Positions 1-9,867 of a stretch of DNA of 64,000 nt are shown here, one piece after another. Every line of letters begins with the position of its first letter. Position 1 is the stretch's first letter. Made by a program: the position numbers and the translations under genes. Source of the stretch: Lacipirellula parvula (lineage in GTDB: Bacteria > Planctomycetota > Planctomycetia > Pirellulales > Lacipirellulaceae); contig NZ_AP021861.1 of NCBI RefSeq assembly GCF_009177095.1, forward strand, positions 4,384,501-4,448,500, given 5' to 3'. The notes beneath the pieces are model-generated. The model searched no databases. It was given only the letters and a program-made list of their open reading frames with translations, and had not been told where the DNA came from.

Positions 1-912
1 TGCGACGTCTTTGGAGGAGATCGTGAGAATATTGAGCGCCGGCTGTCTTCGGTACGCAATCTCCACGAAACTTCCTGCTGTGACGTGCAAATGTTTAAAT
101 CGGGGTCGCCTCCTCGCTGGATTTCCTGGACGTTTAGCGCCATTGAGAACATCGGAGTAGACACGCTAGTACTAGCGGTAGGCCAGGACGTCACTGAACA
201 GAAAAGGGCTGTCGAACAGCAACTGAAGTCTAGCCGCCTCGAGGCTATCGGTGAAATGTACGCCCGGATCGCACATGAGAGTCGCAATTCTCTCCAGCGA
301 CTCCAGGTTTGCTCGGAGCTACTGGCGGAAGAGCTTGCGGGCAATGAAGCTTGCATGCGGCTTGTGGAACGCTCAGCCCAAGCGCAAGGCGATTTGCACC
401 GGCTTCTCGACGAGGTTCGTAGCTACGCTTCTCCAATTGCATTGGAAAAAACTGAATGCCGTGTTTCAGCACTCTGGCAGGAGGCCTGGACGCTGCTTGA
501 GACGGCGAGAAAAGGTCGCGATGCAGTCCTTGTTGAGGACATGACCTTGGCCACAAACCGCCCACTGCTGCTCGATCGCTTCCGCACAGTACAGGTCTTT
601 CGAAACATATTCGAAAACTGCTTGATCGCGGGAGCCGATCCGCTGAAGATTCAAATAGTGTGTCAGGAATGTCGCTACAACGAGGTCTCGATGCTGCAAA
701 TTCGCGTGTCGGATAACGGACCTGGATTCAGCCCGGGGGCGGCCGACCAGGCTTTCCAACCTTTCTTTACCACTCGAAGTCGTGGAAGCGGCCTCGGGTT
801 GGCGATCGTTCGACGAATCATTGAGGCCCACGGGGGTAGCGTTGCAGCGACTAACGTGACCGACCGCGGCGCGGAAGTGACAATTACGCTTCCTCTCGAT
901 TCCTCGACCTAA
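1..912 (+). CDS. PAS-histidine kinase, 5' end outside window
   Basis: Sensor histidine kinase that would phosphorylate the response regulator encoded directly downstream. The frame is open from base 1, so the gene starts upstream of the window; the GTG at 85 lies inside the coding region. The first ~65 visible residues look like the end of a PAS domain, finishing with the usual DVTEQKR. A HisKA helix follows, with the phospho-accepting histidine in IAHESRNSLQ. The HATPase_c part has an N box (FENCLIAGAD), a G1 box (VSDNGPGF) and a G2 box (GSGLGLAIVRRIIEAHGG). No membrane segment is visible in the part seen. Eleven bases separate it from the regulator gene, so they are probably co-transcribed. 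The signal sensed is not readable from the sequence. Confidence 0.93.
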   Translation, partial: CDVFGGDRENIERRLSSVRNLHETSCCDVQMFKSGSPPRWISWTFSAIENIGVDTLVLAVGQDVTEQKRAVEQQLKSSRLEAIGEMYARIAHESRNSLQRLQVCSELLAEELAGNEACMRLVERSAQAQGDLHRLLDEVRSYASPIALEKTECRVSALWQEAWTLLETARKGRDAVLVEDMTLATNRPLLLDRFRTVQVFRNIFENCLIAGADPLKIQIVCQECRYNEVSMLQIRVSDNGPGFSPGAADQAFQPFFTTRSRGSGLGLAIVRRIIEAHGGSVAATNVTDRGAEVTITLPLDSST

Positions 913-923
913 GCAATCGGCAC

Positions 924-2369
924 GTGGAATGCAAGATTACGGATAAATTGCGCCCCCAATCGTCACCGCCCAGTTACCATACTATGCACGAATGCCCTGA
1001 TTTTTCCGAGTGCGACCTATTGCTTGTGGATGATGATCGCGAGTTGCGCGGCGATATGGCCCAGTACTTCGCCTCGAAGGGCTACCGCGTCCGCGAAGCT
1101 GCTAACGGGACCGATGCGCTAGTAGAAACGGAGCGACAGTCGTTCGACGTAGCTGTAATCGACTTTGCGATGCCTGAAATGACGGGGATCGCACTGTTGG
1201 AGCAGTTTAAGGCTCGCGGGGCAGATATGCCCGTGGTGATGCTCACCGGCGAGGCGACGGTTAGTTTAGCCGTCGAGGCGATGAAGCTCGGAGCTAGCGA
1301 ATTCTTAAGTAAGCCAATCAGTCTTCGCGAGCTGGAGCGCCTCGTAAAAAAGGCCGCAGCCGCGGGACGGTTGCGTCGAGAAAATCAGCAATTAAAAGCA
1401 GTGCTGCGACAGCAACGCTCAGGTGCACCTCAATTGGTGGGCGGTTCCTCGGCCATGGAAGAGGTGTTCCGCCTCATCAGCCGGACTGCAGGCTCCGTCA
1501 GACCGATTCTAATCCAAGGGGAAAGTGGAACTGGGAAAGAGCTCGTCGCCCGAGCCTTGCATGAGGCGAGCGGCTTGGCCGACAAGCCGTTGGTCATTAT
1601 CAATTGTGCTGCGCTTCCCGAGGCCCTACTTGAGAGCGAATTGTTTGGCCACGAAAAGGGCGCCTTCACGGGCGCCGTGGCCGCGAAGGAAGGACTATTC
1701 GAAGTAGCTGACGGCGGCACCCTATTCGTCGACGAAATTGGTGAACTAGCAGCTAGTTTACAGGCAAAGTTGCTCCGAGTTTTGGAAGACGGGTCGCTAC
1801 GTCGAGTAGGCTCCGTCAAGGAGCGCCGCGTGCGCGTGCGGTTAATCGCCGCGACGAATCGAGATTTAGCGAAAGAAGTGCAGGCCGGCCGCTTCCGGGA
1901 GGACCTCTTCTACCGGATCAACGTTCTGACGATTGCACTACCTGCGCTGCGTGACCGTGAAGGCGACATAGAACGTCTCGTTCGTCACTTTCTTGGCTTC
2001 GAATGGAAGATTGAAGATCCAGTCTTGCGATTGCTTACGAGCTACAGCTGGCCCGGGAATGTCCGGCAACTTATCAATGCTCTCGAGCGTGCAAAGGTCC
2101 TGGCGGATGACGAATGGATACGCGCCGAGAACTTGCCGCCCGAGATCGTTAGAAGCGCTCATGAACAGCCACTCAGCGTTCCCGGGCAATCCGTTGGAGA
2201 CTTAGAATCCGTGAGCCGTCGGCACGTTGAGGCGACGTATCTGCGTATGCAGGGAAATAAGTCGAAGACCGCCAAGGCGCTCGGAATCGGTCGCCGAACT
2301 CTCTACCGCTTGCTGGATAAATACGGAATCGAGCCGTTGGATCAAGGCGTCGAGCCAACGGGAGAATAA
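924..2369 (+). CDS. NtrC-type sigma-54-dependent response regulator
   Basis: Two-component regulator that activates sigma-54 promoters. The order is a receiver domain (about residues 30-145, acidic cluster DDD near 36, phospho-acceptor Asp80 in VIDFAMP, Lys130 in SKP), a sigma-54 AAA+ domain (Walker A GESGTGKE at 199-206, GAFTGA loop at 246-251, Walker B LFVDE at 267-271), and a Fis-type helix-turn-helix near the C terminus (NKSKTAKALGIGRRTLYRLL). All key residues are present, so it should be functional. The GTG at 924 is used here; an in-frame ATG at 984 would still keep the whole receiver domain, and neither has a clear ribosome binding site. Its partner kinase lies upstream. Its targets cannot be told from the window. 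Confidence 0.95.
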   Translation: MECKITDKLRPQSSPPSYHTMHECPDFSECDLLLVDDDRELRGDMAQYFASKGYRVREAANGTDALVETERQSFDVAVIDFAMPEMTGIALLEQFKARGADMPVVMLTGEATVSLAVEAMKLGASEFLSKPISLRELERLVKKAAAAGRLRRENQQLKAVLRQQRSGAPQLVGGSSAMEEVFRLISRTAGSVRPILIQGESGTGKELVARALHEASGLADKPLVIINCAALPEALLESELFGHEKGAFTGAVAAKEGLFEVADGGTLFVDEIGELAASLQAKLLRVLEDGSLRRVGSVKERRVRVRLIAATNRDLAKEVQAGRFREDLFYRINVLTIALPALRDREGDIERLVRHFLGFEWKIEDPVLRLLTSYSWPGNVRQLINALERAKVLADDEWIRAENLPPEIVRSAHEQPLSVPGQSVGDLESVSRRHVEATYLRMQGNKSKTAKALGIGRRTLYRLLDKYGIEPLDQGVEPTGE

Positions 2370-2656
2370 TTTTGCTGCTTAGCGGGCACGCTGCTCAAGC
2401 CCGCGCACGAGACTACACGGACGCGATTTTCCACCCTCCGTACGTCGTCAATCTTTTTTAGAGTCGTCTGAAGCAGTTGCTTGAGATAGAAACTAGGCAC
2501 CATTCCTTCGACAATGAGCACATCCTCAGCCTGCACAAACGAGAAATGCTGCAGTCGATGCTGAAAGGAAGAATGACTGGAGAGCATCGTAATGGCTCGT
2601 GTCACAGAAGTGGCCATTTTCGCATTAGCAGTTCTGCAATCGGCGGTTGCATTCAC
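2342..2656 (-). CDS. small BON-domain-like protein
   Basis: A 104-residue protein whose middle (about residues 25-90) reads like a BON domain: a short alpha/beta unit in which a 'vLiveGmVPSFYLKQLLQttL' type core leads to 'vRRVENRVRVVS'. BON domains bind phospholipids or other small ligands, and small free-standing versions are frequent in planctomycetes. Its 3' end overlaps the 3' end of the regulator gene on the opposite strand by 28 bases, so the two genes converge. No signal peptide is evident. The family assignment rests on the recognisable pattern alone; function unknown. Confidence 0.6.
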   Translation of the reverse strand: MNATADCRTANAKMATSVTRAITMLSSHSSFQHRLQHFSFVQAEDVLIVEGMVPSFYLKQLLQTTLKKIDDVRRVENRVRVVSCAGLSSVPAKQQNYSPVGSTP

Positions 2657-2811
2657 GTGATAGCTCCTGATTTTGGTGATTGAATCGCCCTATTCTCAAT
2701 TACCTCGCGATGGCTAGCATCGCATTCTGCATGCCGCCGATTTCAGCCCACATCTCTCTCAATGTGGGGTTCGGGCAAGACCCGCGCGTGCGTTCACGCA
2801 CAGGGGTGTGC

Positions 2812-3660
2812 CTACTTGAATCGCTCGGCAAGCTCATGCTCTCCGGCGAGCTCGTGAAGATATTTGCGAGATTGCTGAGCTGCTCCGAAGTCAAAGGTCC
2901 CGGCGGACGTCAGGCCGATCTCAAGGATGATAGCCCCATCGAAATGCACGTGGGCTAATTGGCCGACCAGGGCCTTCCAGTCGATCCGTCCTTGGCCAGG
3001 CGGAAAGTGATCGTCGCGTTCGCCGTAGTTGTCATTGGCATGGACCATCCATAAGTGTCCCGACAGCTTGTGTACCACCTTGGTTATGTCTCCCGATAGG
3101 AACGCGTGCCCGGTGTCTAAGCAAAGCCCTACGTCAACGCGGTCAATAGCTCCCAACATCCACAACATGTCCTTGGTCAGGCCGAAGCAGAGGTGTGGAA
3201 GCATGTTTTCCATGACGAGAGCCGTTCCCAGCTGGCGACAGCGCTCCGCCAAGTAATTCAGCGATTCCGCGCCCCGCTCCATCCTTAATAGGCGCTCTTC
3301 GCCCCGTACCGGCGAGCGTTCGGGACCAGGGTGAATAACGAAATTTCTAGCCCCGAGCTCAGCAGCTGCAATCGCCGCCGTCTCGACGGCGCCCACCGAC
3401 GCGGCTCGGGTAGATTCATCGAGTGAAGTAATATCAATCTGATCTGCAAAAGGAGCGTGAAATGAGTAGGGCTCAAGCTGTAGTTCTCGAAGACGTTGCG
3501 CAGCTTGAGTCACCTCGGCTAAGTCCCGGTAATTAAGATGAGCAGGGTAGGAGCAAATCTCGACGATCGTGAAGCCAGCGTCACGAATATCCTCTAAGCA
3601 TTTCAGGATCGGACGTTGGTAGAACGCGCCAGTGGAGATTCCAATCGGCCAATCGCTCAT
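2812..3660 (-). CDS. TIM-barrel sugar phosphate isomerase/epimerase-like protein
   Basis: A 282-residue protein of the xylose isomerase-like TIM barrel family (AP endonuclease 2 fold). Typical landmarks are the first strand (PIGISTGAFY), an early FHAPF segment, VIHPGPERS in the middle, MENM, the metal-site segment CLDTGHA, then VHANDN and the C-terminal ILEIG strand. The His, Glu and Asp ligands for a divalent metal are present. Length is normal for the family. It starts 11 bases after the primase-like gene on the same strand, so the two may share a transcript. The substrate is unknown; it could act on a sugar, a sugar phosphate or an inositol derivative. Confidence 0.85.
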   Translation of the reverse strand: MSDWPIGISTGAFYQRPILKCLEDIRDAGFTIVEICSYPAHLNYRDLAEVTQAAQRLRELQLEPYSFHAPFADQIDITSLDESTRAASVGAVETAAIAAAELGARNFVIHPGPERSPVRGEERLLRMERGAESLNYLAERCRQLGTALVMENMLPHLCFGLTKDMLWMLGAIDRVDVGLCLDTGHAFLSGDITKVVHKLSGHLWMVHANDNYGERDDHFPPGQGRIDWKALVGQLAHVHFDGAIILEIGLTSAGTFDFGAAQQSRKYLHELAGEHELAERFK

Positions 3661-3671
3661 GTTGTCGCTTT

Positions 3672-4925
3672 CTAAGTTGTGGACGCATGCTTCAAGTTAG
3701 CTGTGGAAAATACTCCCTCGCGATGATTGCAGCGTTCGACTAGACGGGTGCGGTGGTCTTCTAGAATGTCCCCGCAACCTTTCCAGCAGCAATAGCCCTT
3801 CTCTTCAGTTGACTTGCAGTTGTAATCTACGAGCGGGTCGAGTCCGTCAGCCATCAAGCCGGCGAATAACCGAACGTAGAAATCAGCTCGAAGTGATGCG
3901 TCGTAGACAAACCAACCAGGATTCAAATGGTAATCGCGTTCGTATTTCGAGCGTACTAATCCCGCAATATGACGGGGATGCCACCCCTCCGCCGTGAGCG
4001 TGCGTACTAAGTGCTGAAGGCCTGCGGGCTTTAGGAGCAGTTCGTTTGGTTCCTCTAAAAGTCGACGCACGCACTTTGGGAGGCATCCAAGTGGCGTTAC
4101 ATCGTAAGTCTGCGGCCACTGGTCGGGCGCGTCATGCTCGCAATTGTAAAAGTACCGGTGAAAGCGCGCCAATTTCGATCCGCAGTAATCAGCAATCAGC
4201 TGCTCCATTCCGCGTTGGGCGTCCGGAATGGCGGTCGACGCTCGCGTCGCGAGATCGCGGACGGCGGCCGCATCTTGCATGCATTGTAGGCCCTGTTCTT
4301 CGTCCATTTCAAAAAGCGGAATAACGAATCGCGAAGCGCCGAGCGGCGAAGCGTTACTCGCTTGAGCGTGTTCAAATTTTAAATACCTACTGAAGGGCAT
4401 GCGTATGGCTCTTGTATGAAGGGGGTCGCCGTACTCCGAAAGGTCTATGGAGATAATCTCGCGACCATGCTCAATGGGGCCAACCTCGACGGCAGTAAGC
4501 TGGATAGGGATCTGGCATGCTTCTGTGGCTTCGCGAAGCGCACGATGCGCCAGGAACTCCATCACTAAGCCGACGCCCGCGAATGCTCTTCCGGATTCCT
4601 CCGGCACTGAATGTCCCCCTGGGGGCAATTCTTGTTGGTATTTGCCGCGAACGCAATCGGGCAAATGTCCGAGATGAGAGAGAGCTTTAAACGCAAAAGA
4701 CGTTAGCGGCACTTTCCAAATGAGGTGATGTCCTCGCCCGCTAAGCAGGTGCAGCGGAGTGATGCCGTATTCATTCAAGGCTGTCTGCAGAGAGTGAACG
4801 ACCGGCCTTTGTAGCTTCAAGGCCCGAGAAGCTTCATGCAGTGGCAAGGAAGGGTCGTCGAAGTTGACGTACTCTAAGTCGAGGTCAACTAGGAGCGATT
4901 GATCGTCCCATACGGCGGTTTCCAA
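3672..4925 (-). CDS. primase-like protein (AEP core plus PriL-like cysteine domain), probably 5'-truncated
   Basis: Reads as an archaeo-eukaryotic-type primase/polymerase. A DxD-like motif (VDLDLEY) sits at residues 13-19, an sxH-like motif (SGRGHHL) near 62, and a third acidic segment (IDLSEYGDP) near 160. The C-terminal third has spaced cysteines (CLPKC near 280, then YNC, YCC and KGC between about 368 and 385), suggesting a PriL-like iron-sulphur or zinc domain. The start used is TTG at 4925. AEP cores normally have many more residues before DxD, and the first codons overlap phosphoketolase-derived sequence, so the gene has probably lost its true 5' end in a deletion. The remaining 417 codons are intact. 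The assignment is from motifs only; it could be another Zn/Fe-S nucleic-acid enzyme. Confidence 0.5.
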   Translation of the reverse strand: METAVWDDQSLLVDLDLEYVNFDDPSLPLHEASRALKLQRPVVHSLQTALNEYGITPLHLLSGRGHHLIWKVPLTSFAFKALSHLGHLPDCVRGKYQQELPPGGHSVPEESGRAFAGVGLVMEFLAHRALREATEACQIPIQLTAVEVGPIEHGREIISIDLSEYGDPLHTRAIRMPFSRYLKFEHAQASNASPLGASRFVIPLFEMDEEQGLQCMQDAAAVRDLATRASTAIPDAQRGMEQLIADYCGSKLARFHRYFYNCEHDAPDQWPQTYDVTPLGCLPKCVRRLLEEPNELLLKPAGLQHLVRTLTAEGWHPRHIAGLVRSKYERDYHLNPGWFVYDASLRADFYVRLFAGLMADGLDPLVDYNCKSTEEKGYCCWKGCGDILEDHRTRLVERCNHREGVFSTANLKHASTT

Positions 4926-5978
4926 GAGGCGCCAGTCGAGCCAACTCGGGGAGGAGACGTCCAGACCCGTCGAACAGCTCTTCAGGGCGGTAGCTTCTCA
5001 TCCACGATTGAAGAAGCGGTACGTGGTCAGGAGCCTCAGGCCCTTCCGATAGAGGCACTTGATGTGAGCGCAAGTTCCCTCGACTTGGACGCCATCGATT
5101 TCCTCAGGCCCCGTCCAGCCCTTAGGCGATCGCAATACGATCATCGGCCATACAGGCAGCTCCAAAGCGCCTTGTTCACGCGCGGACCGCTGAATGTCGT
5201 GAATGCGCTCCACGACGGTATCTAACGTGGAGATCATCAGCTGATGCATGGTCGCGGGGGTCGTCCCCCTCGACGAAAAACGGCTCATAGCCATAGCCTC
5301 GCATCAAGTCGGCGAGCTGTTCGCTGGTGATTCGCGCCAGCACGGTCGGATTGGCAATCTTAAAACGGTTCAGATGCAAAATGGGAAGGACGGCACCGTC
5401 CGTTACCGGGTTAAGGAACTTGTTCGAGTGCCAAGCCGTGGCCAGCGGCCCGGTTTCGGCTTCTCCGTCGCCAACGACGCATGCCGCGATCAACTCCGGA
5501 TTGTCGAACGCAGCGCCGAAAGCGTGACTTAACGAGTATCCCAGCTCACCGCCTTCGTGGATCGATCCCGGAGTTTCAGGGGCCACATGGCTTGGTATCC
5601 CGCCAGGAAATGAGAACTGCTTAAACAGCTTTGCCATTCCTGCTTCGTCTTGAGTGACGTCAGGATAATGTTCTGTATAGGAGCCTTCTAAGTAGGTATT
5701 CGCCACCAGCCCGGGCCCCCGTGGCCCGGGCCGGAAATGTAAATCATGTTTAGCGCGTACTTGTTGATCACTCGGTTGAGATGCGCATAGACGAAATTTT
5801 GACCTGGCGTGGTACCCCAGTGCCCGAGCAGCCGCCGCTTGATGTGTTCTGGTGCAAGAGGCTCGCGTAGTAGAGGGTTGCTGCGAAGATAGATTTGTCC
5901 CACCGAGAGATAATTGGCTGCGCGCCAATAGGCATCCAACAAGGCTACGGGATCATCGGAGCGATCGGTTGGAGTCAT
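4885..5978 (-). pseudogene. phosphoketolase remnant, three frameshifts, 3' half deleted
   Basis: N-terminal half of a xylulose-5-phosphate/fructose-6-phosphate phosphoketolase, a thiamine diphosphate enzyme that splits sugar phosphates to acetyl phosphate. The reading starts at 5978 (family-like [39 protein letters not shown]). It shifts frame near 5718 ([15 protein letters not shown] follows), again near 5259 in a run of C (FVEGDDP then [11 protein letters not shown]), and again near 5066 (VEGT then [15 protein letters not shown]). Homology runs through [15 protein letters not shown] to GNRRMG near 4912 and then stops. The remaining roughly 400 residues are missing and the primase-like gene begins there. 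Each shift is a single-base change in or near a homopolymer, so sequencing error should be excluded, but the missing 3' half alone makes this a pseudogene. Confidence 0.85.
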
Positions 5979-6071
5979 ACGCGACCACCTTTCTTTCGGG
6001 TGATTGTAAGTCAGGAGGTCATGCTCGCTCGTTGCCTGACCAGTCCACGGACATAATGCGACGACAACTGT

Positions 6072-8617
6072 TCAGCTAGTGGCTCGGCGGCGGTTCTCCC
6101 AGCGATAGAAGCCATGTTTGGCGACTTCCACAGTTCCCGCGTACGCGACAACGATTGTCGAAATACCCAGGAGAATTTTTGGCGGCAATGGGGCGAACCC
6201 GGCGGCGCTCGCCCAGGGCAGGCAAGTGAGTAACGCGGCGCCCAATATGACTACAGCGTTCGAAGCAGATAACCATCGCCCAGGAAGGCTTTGCCAACAA
6301 GGTCTTCGCGTTCTTACCACCAGAACGACAAGGCAGGCCGACACCAGAGACTCAAGAAACCACGCAGCACGAAATAACTCATTGCTGACTCCCATCGCCA
6401 TCAAAAAGCCAAACGTTATGAAGTCGAAGATGGAGCTGATCGATCCGAACACGACCATAAATCGGCGAATGAAGGCAATATCCCAACGACGCGGCGCGGC
6501 GAGGAGTTCGTCGTCTACGTGGTCGTTTGCGATGGCCATCTCAGGAAAATCAGTCATCAGATTCAAAAGTAAAATCTGTTGTGGCAAGAGCGGCAGAAAT
6601 GGCAGGAATAAAGAAGCGCCGGCCATGCTGAACATGTTGCCAAAGTTTGCGCTAGTTGCCATGAACACGTATTTGAGCGTGTTGGCGAACGTTTCTCGGC
6701 CCGCTCGAATGCCCGCCGCCAAAACATTAAGATCGCGCTGCAGCAGCACGATATCTGCAGCCTCTTTGGCGACGTCAACCGCCTGGTCGACGGATATGCC
6801 AACGTCCGCGGCATGCAACGCGGTGGCGTCGTTGATTCCGTCTCCTAAATAACCAACCACGGCGCCGGCCTGCTTTAGAGCCAGAATTATTCGCTCCTTC
6901 TGATTTGGCTCGATTTCCGCAAAGACATTGGTTTCGTCCACCCGTCTGAGGAATGCTTCATCGCGGAGTTGACGAATCTCACTACCTGTGAGCATCGATG
7001 GGCTAGCAAGTCCCACTTGCCGGGCTACGTGCTTCGCGACATGGCGATTGTCGCCAGTGATCATTTTTAAGCGGACCCAAGCGAGTCGATGCGTGATATC
7101 GCTTCGACTATGCCATCTTTGGGCGGATCCTCCAGGACTAAGAATCCCACGAAAACCATATCGCACTCCAACTCGACTGCCTGTCCATACTGCGGAACTC
7201 GCTTTTCATAATGGCGTTTCGCGAGTGCGAGGGTGCGAAAGCCCTGTTCGCTCAGCTCTCGGTAGACTCGACTAATTTCCGCTTCGTGCACTGCCAGCTC
7301 GACGCAAGTTCCGTCGCGCAGCCTAACCCGCGAGCATACGCTCAGCACATTGTCCACCGCACCCTTGGTGATGAGCTGATACTCACCACCGAATTCGACG
7401 AGAACGCTGAGGCGTTTCCTGATGAAGTCGTAGGGACTTTCGCCGATTTTTCGGTAGGCGGACGGATCGAAGCTCAGGCGCTTCCGAATCGCTTCATCGA
7501 TGGGATTTCTAAAACCAGTCTGTAAAGCCGCGTTGATCGTCGCTGCGCGGAGTGTGGCGTCACATAAACGTCCAAGGGGATCAAGCGCCGAGTGAACGTT
7601 AACGATTCCAGTCGTCAGCGTCCCCGTTTTATCGCTGCATAGAACATTCATACTCCCGAAGTTCTCGATAGATGACAGTCGCCTAACAATCACCTTGAGT
7701 GCGGCCATGCGTCTTGCGCCCTGTGCGAGATTAACGCTGATAATCGCCGGGAGTAGCTGGGGAGTCAGTCCGATAGCCAACGCCAACGCGAACATCAACG
7801 ATTCCAGCACGTCTCGTTTGCATAGAACGTTTACGGTGAAAATCACGAGAAGTAGGGCCGTCGTCGCCTCCAGTAAGAGATTGCCAAGGTGGCGGATTCC
7901 GCGCTCGAACTCAGTCTCTGGGGGCTGCCGTTGGAGCTGACGGGAGATTCGGCCGAATTCCGTGACATTACCTACATGAACCACTAACGCCTTACCAACG
8001 CCGCTGACGACATGCGTTCCAGCAAACACGGTGTTATTGCGTTGCGACAGTGGAGTATCCGCCGGAAGTACTCCGGGTATTTTCTCAACAGGAAAGGATT
8101 CGCCTGTCAAGGACGCTTCGTCGACGAGGAGATCCCTGCTCTCGATGAGCAAGCCGTCGCCTGGTATGGTCGATCCAGCAGTTAGCTCAATGACATCTCC
8201 TGGGACGACTCTGTCGGAGGGAAGTTCAACACGCCTTCCCTCGCGAAGGATGACGCACTTCGTCGATACGAGAGCGAGCAACCTTTCCATGGCTCCAGCG
8301 GCGCCATTCTCTTGCCAGAAGCTGAGGAATGCGCCTGCCATGACAATTCCCAGGACCATGAGAGCGTCTGCGTGGTCGTGCGCTAAGACTGACAACGCAG
8401 CTGCTCCAAGCAGCAAGATGGTAATGGGGCTCTTCAACTGCGCAAGAAATAGTCGCAGGCGTCGATACTGCTTTCGAGCGGGATGACTCGTTTTTCGAGC
8501 TTTGTAACGAGCGCGAGAGAGAGATTCGGACAGGCCGTTGCGATCGCTCTGCAGCAACCGCAGCTGCTCGTCGAGAGGCCTGACCCAGTACGCTTCAGCG
8601 ATCACGCCGTTGCTCAT
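6072..8617 (-). pseudogene. mgtA: MgtA-type magnesium P-type ATPase with one frameshift
   Basis: Magnesium-importing P-type ATPase in two overlapping frames. The first (8617-7067) has the actuator (LTGESFPVEK), membrane segments, a proline-containing transmembrane helix (AIGLTPQLLPAIISVNLAQGA), and the phosphorylation motif CSDKTGTLT. Family sequence then continues in a second frame (to 6072) with MITGDNRHVAKHVA, the hinge GDGINDA, TSANFGNMFSMA and the C-terminal membrane helices. The switch lies near 7080, where a run of three G appears one base short; without it the chain would read through to about 850 residues, the normal length. Because all motifs are otherwise intact, this is either a very recent pseudogene or a sequence error. 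It lies upstream of the phosphoketolase remnant on the same strand. Confidence 0.88.
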
Positions 8618-8772
8618 TTAACCGACCATGCTGAGGCGGCTTGTGTAGTGGATGGCTAGAATATAACCTCAGGCGCGTACGGTGGCCGCAACTTCTTAAA
8701 GTATGGGCATTCGCGGAAAGGAGCACGGCGTACTGAGCTTACATTTGAAAAGCCCGGCGCAGGCCATCGGCA

Positions 8773-9255
8773 TCAGTCGAGATGCCGTAAAAAATCCTCG
8801 CCAGTGCCGATGCGTAGCTGAGGATATTTGCTCGAAAAGTCGCGCCCCGTCGGGGACTCGTTGTTAGAAAGCTCAAGCAGATCCTTATCCCAGCTGACAA
8901 GCCAATCTGCTGCGGCCTCAATAGCTAGATTGATATACTTGGTGTCCTTCGGGTCTCGCTCCAAATGATAATGCGACGGTACAAGAGGATAGAAGCGAGC
9001 GAGCGACAGCAAGTGATCCAAGAAGAAGTCAACGGCGGCCTGGGTAAGCGCCGGAAACTTGTCGAGATGCTCTGGGCGAGTTAGGACGTCGCGGATCTCC
9101 ACGACGATTTCTCGACTCAACGCTAGGGTTACCGCTCGCGCGTCAATCAACTGAAATAGGCGTGAGCCCCTGTCGGGTCGAGCCGCCGCACGGAAAAAGA
9201 GCATGCAATCGTAGACGACAATTACGCGCTCTTTTTGGGGTGGCTCTCCTGCCAT
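8773..9255 (-). CDS. PIN-domain ribonuclease toxin (PIN_3-like)
   Basis: Putative VapC-like ribonuclease of a toxin-antitoxin pair. The first acidic residue is in VIVVYDCMLFFRA, a second in REIVVEIRDVL, the middle pair in ERDPKDTKYINLAIEAAADWLVSWDKDLLEL, giving the usual acidic quartet of a PIN metal site. Length (160 residues) fits the family. The gene overlaps the antitoxin gene by 34 bases. The ATG at 9255 is used because no other start precedes the first conserved strand in frame. Targets (tRNA, rRNA or mRNA) cannot be inferred. Confidence 0.8.
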   Translation of the reverse strand: MAGEPPQKERVIVVYDCMLFFRAAARPDRGSRLFQLIDARAVTLALSREIVVEIRDVLTRPEHLDKFPALTQAAVDFFLDHLLSLARFYPLVPSHYHLERDPKDTKYINLAIEAAADWLVSWDKDLLELSNNESPTGRDFSSKYPQLRIGTGEDFLRHLD

Positions 9256-9485
9256 ACCTTATCTCGCAAGCCTTCGTAGAAGGAGTCTAATTCGTCGTCG
9301 GACATTCCGCTGTCAGAGACGGCCTGGCGGAAGGAGGCGAGCACTTCGTCCAACGACGTAGACATCAAGGCGCTGCTGAGAAGCTTCTCCGCGTGCCGCT
9401 CCGGTTCCTCGCCGCAAGCCTTTGCCTTGGCGATTAGGCGAGCCTCCGCGTCAGGAGTAAGCGATAGATGAAGTTGAGTAGCCAT
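9222..9485 (-). CDS. putative antitoxin partner of the PIN toxin
   Basis: An 87-residue protein with an amino-terminal segment (ATQLHLSLTPDAEARLIAKA) resembling the start of ribbon-helix-helix or related antitoxins, followed by an acidic, helix-rich tail that probably wraps the toxin. It lies directly upstream of the PIN gene and overlaps it, the standard antitoxin-first order, and would be expected to repress its own promoter. The family is inferred mainly from position and size. Confidence 0.65.
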   Translation of the reverse strand: MATQLHLSLTPDAEARLIAKAKACGEEPERHAEKLLSSALMSTSLDEVLASFRQAVSDSGMSDDELDSFYEGLRDKVWQESHPKKSA

Positions 9486-9552
9486 ATAGTTATTCTACTA
9501 CAGCTTGAAGGGGAAGGCCAGGAAAACCTGTCCCTCCCGAATGTCGCTTCTT

Positions 9553-9867
9553 CTAGGCGGCCAAGGCCGAAGCCTGAAGGGAATCCTTCTGCTCGTGCTC
9601 AGCAATCCAATCAGCGGCTTTACGGCTGACGGAAATAAGCTCTTCGACGTTGCGAGAGAAATAGTTTTTCGAATAGCCGGTACGCTCAGTCGACGCGCTT
9701 TTCCAGGACCGGGACAGCGTAAAGTCGAAATAAGCGAACCCTGAAGGACCCTGTCGCTTCCATATCGAGGCGGCGATGGCGCCTTCTCGAATGATGTGCA
9801 CTGGGTCTCTAGGTTCTTGACTCTTCCGTTCGGAAGAGATTGATGTAGTTTCAGTTTCAATAGTCAT
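9553..9867 (-). CDS. conserved small hypothetical protein
   Basis: A 104-residue protein of a type seen often in planctomycetes: a polar amino-terminal tail, then a core beginning DPVHIIREGAIAASIWKRQGPSG, aromatic-rich strands (FAYFDFTLSRSWK) and a helical end (VEELISVSRKAADWIAEHE). I know no function for it. The ATG at 9867 is chosen because a good ribosome binding site (AGGAGA) lies eight bases upstream; an earlier in-frame start at 9912 lacks one. It may be involved with mobile-element or plasmid-type regions, since similar small genes recur there, but that is a guess. Confidence 0.6.
   Translation of the reverse strand: MTIETETTSISSERKSQEPRDPVHIIREGAIAASIWKRQGPSGFAYFDFTLSRSWKSASTERTGYSKNYFSRNVEELISVSRKAADWIAEHEQKDSLQASALAA

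Noticed and set aside
6118-6852. A 244-residue plus-strand frame opposite the MgtA gene
   Set aside because: Low-complexity translation with no family features; the minus strand shows clear MgtA motifs over the same bases.
7060-7100. Programmed ribosomal frameshift in MgtA
   Set aside because: There is no clear slippery heptamer followed by a pseudoknot at the switch; family members are not known to use frameshifting. A one-base loss is simpler.
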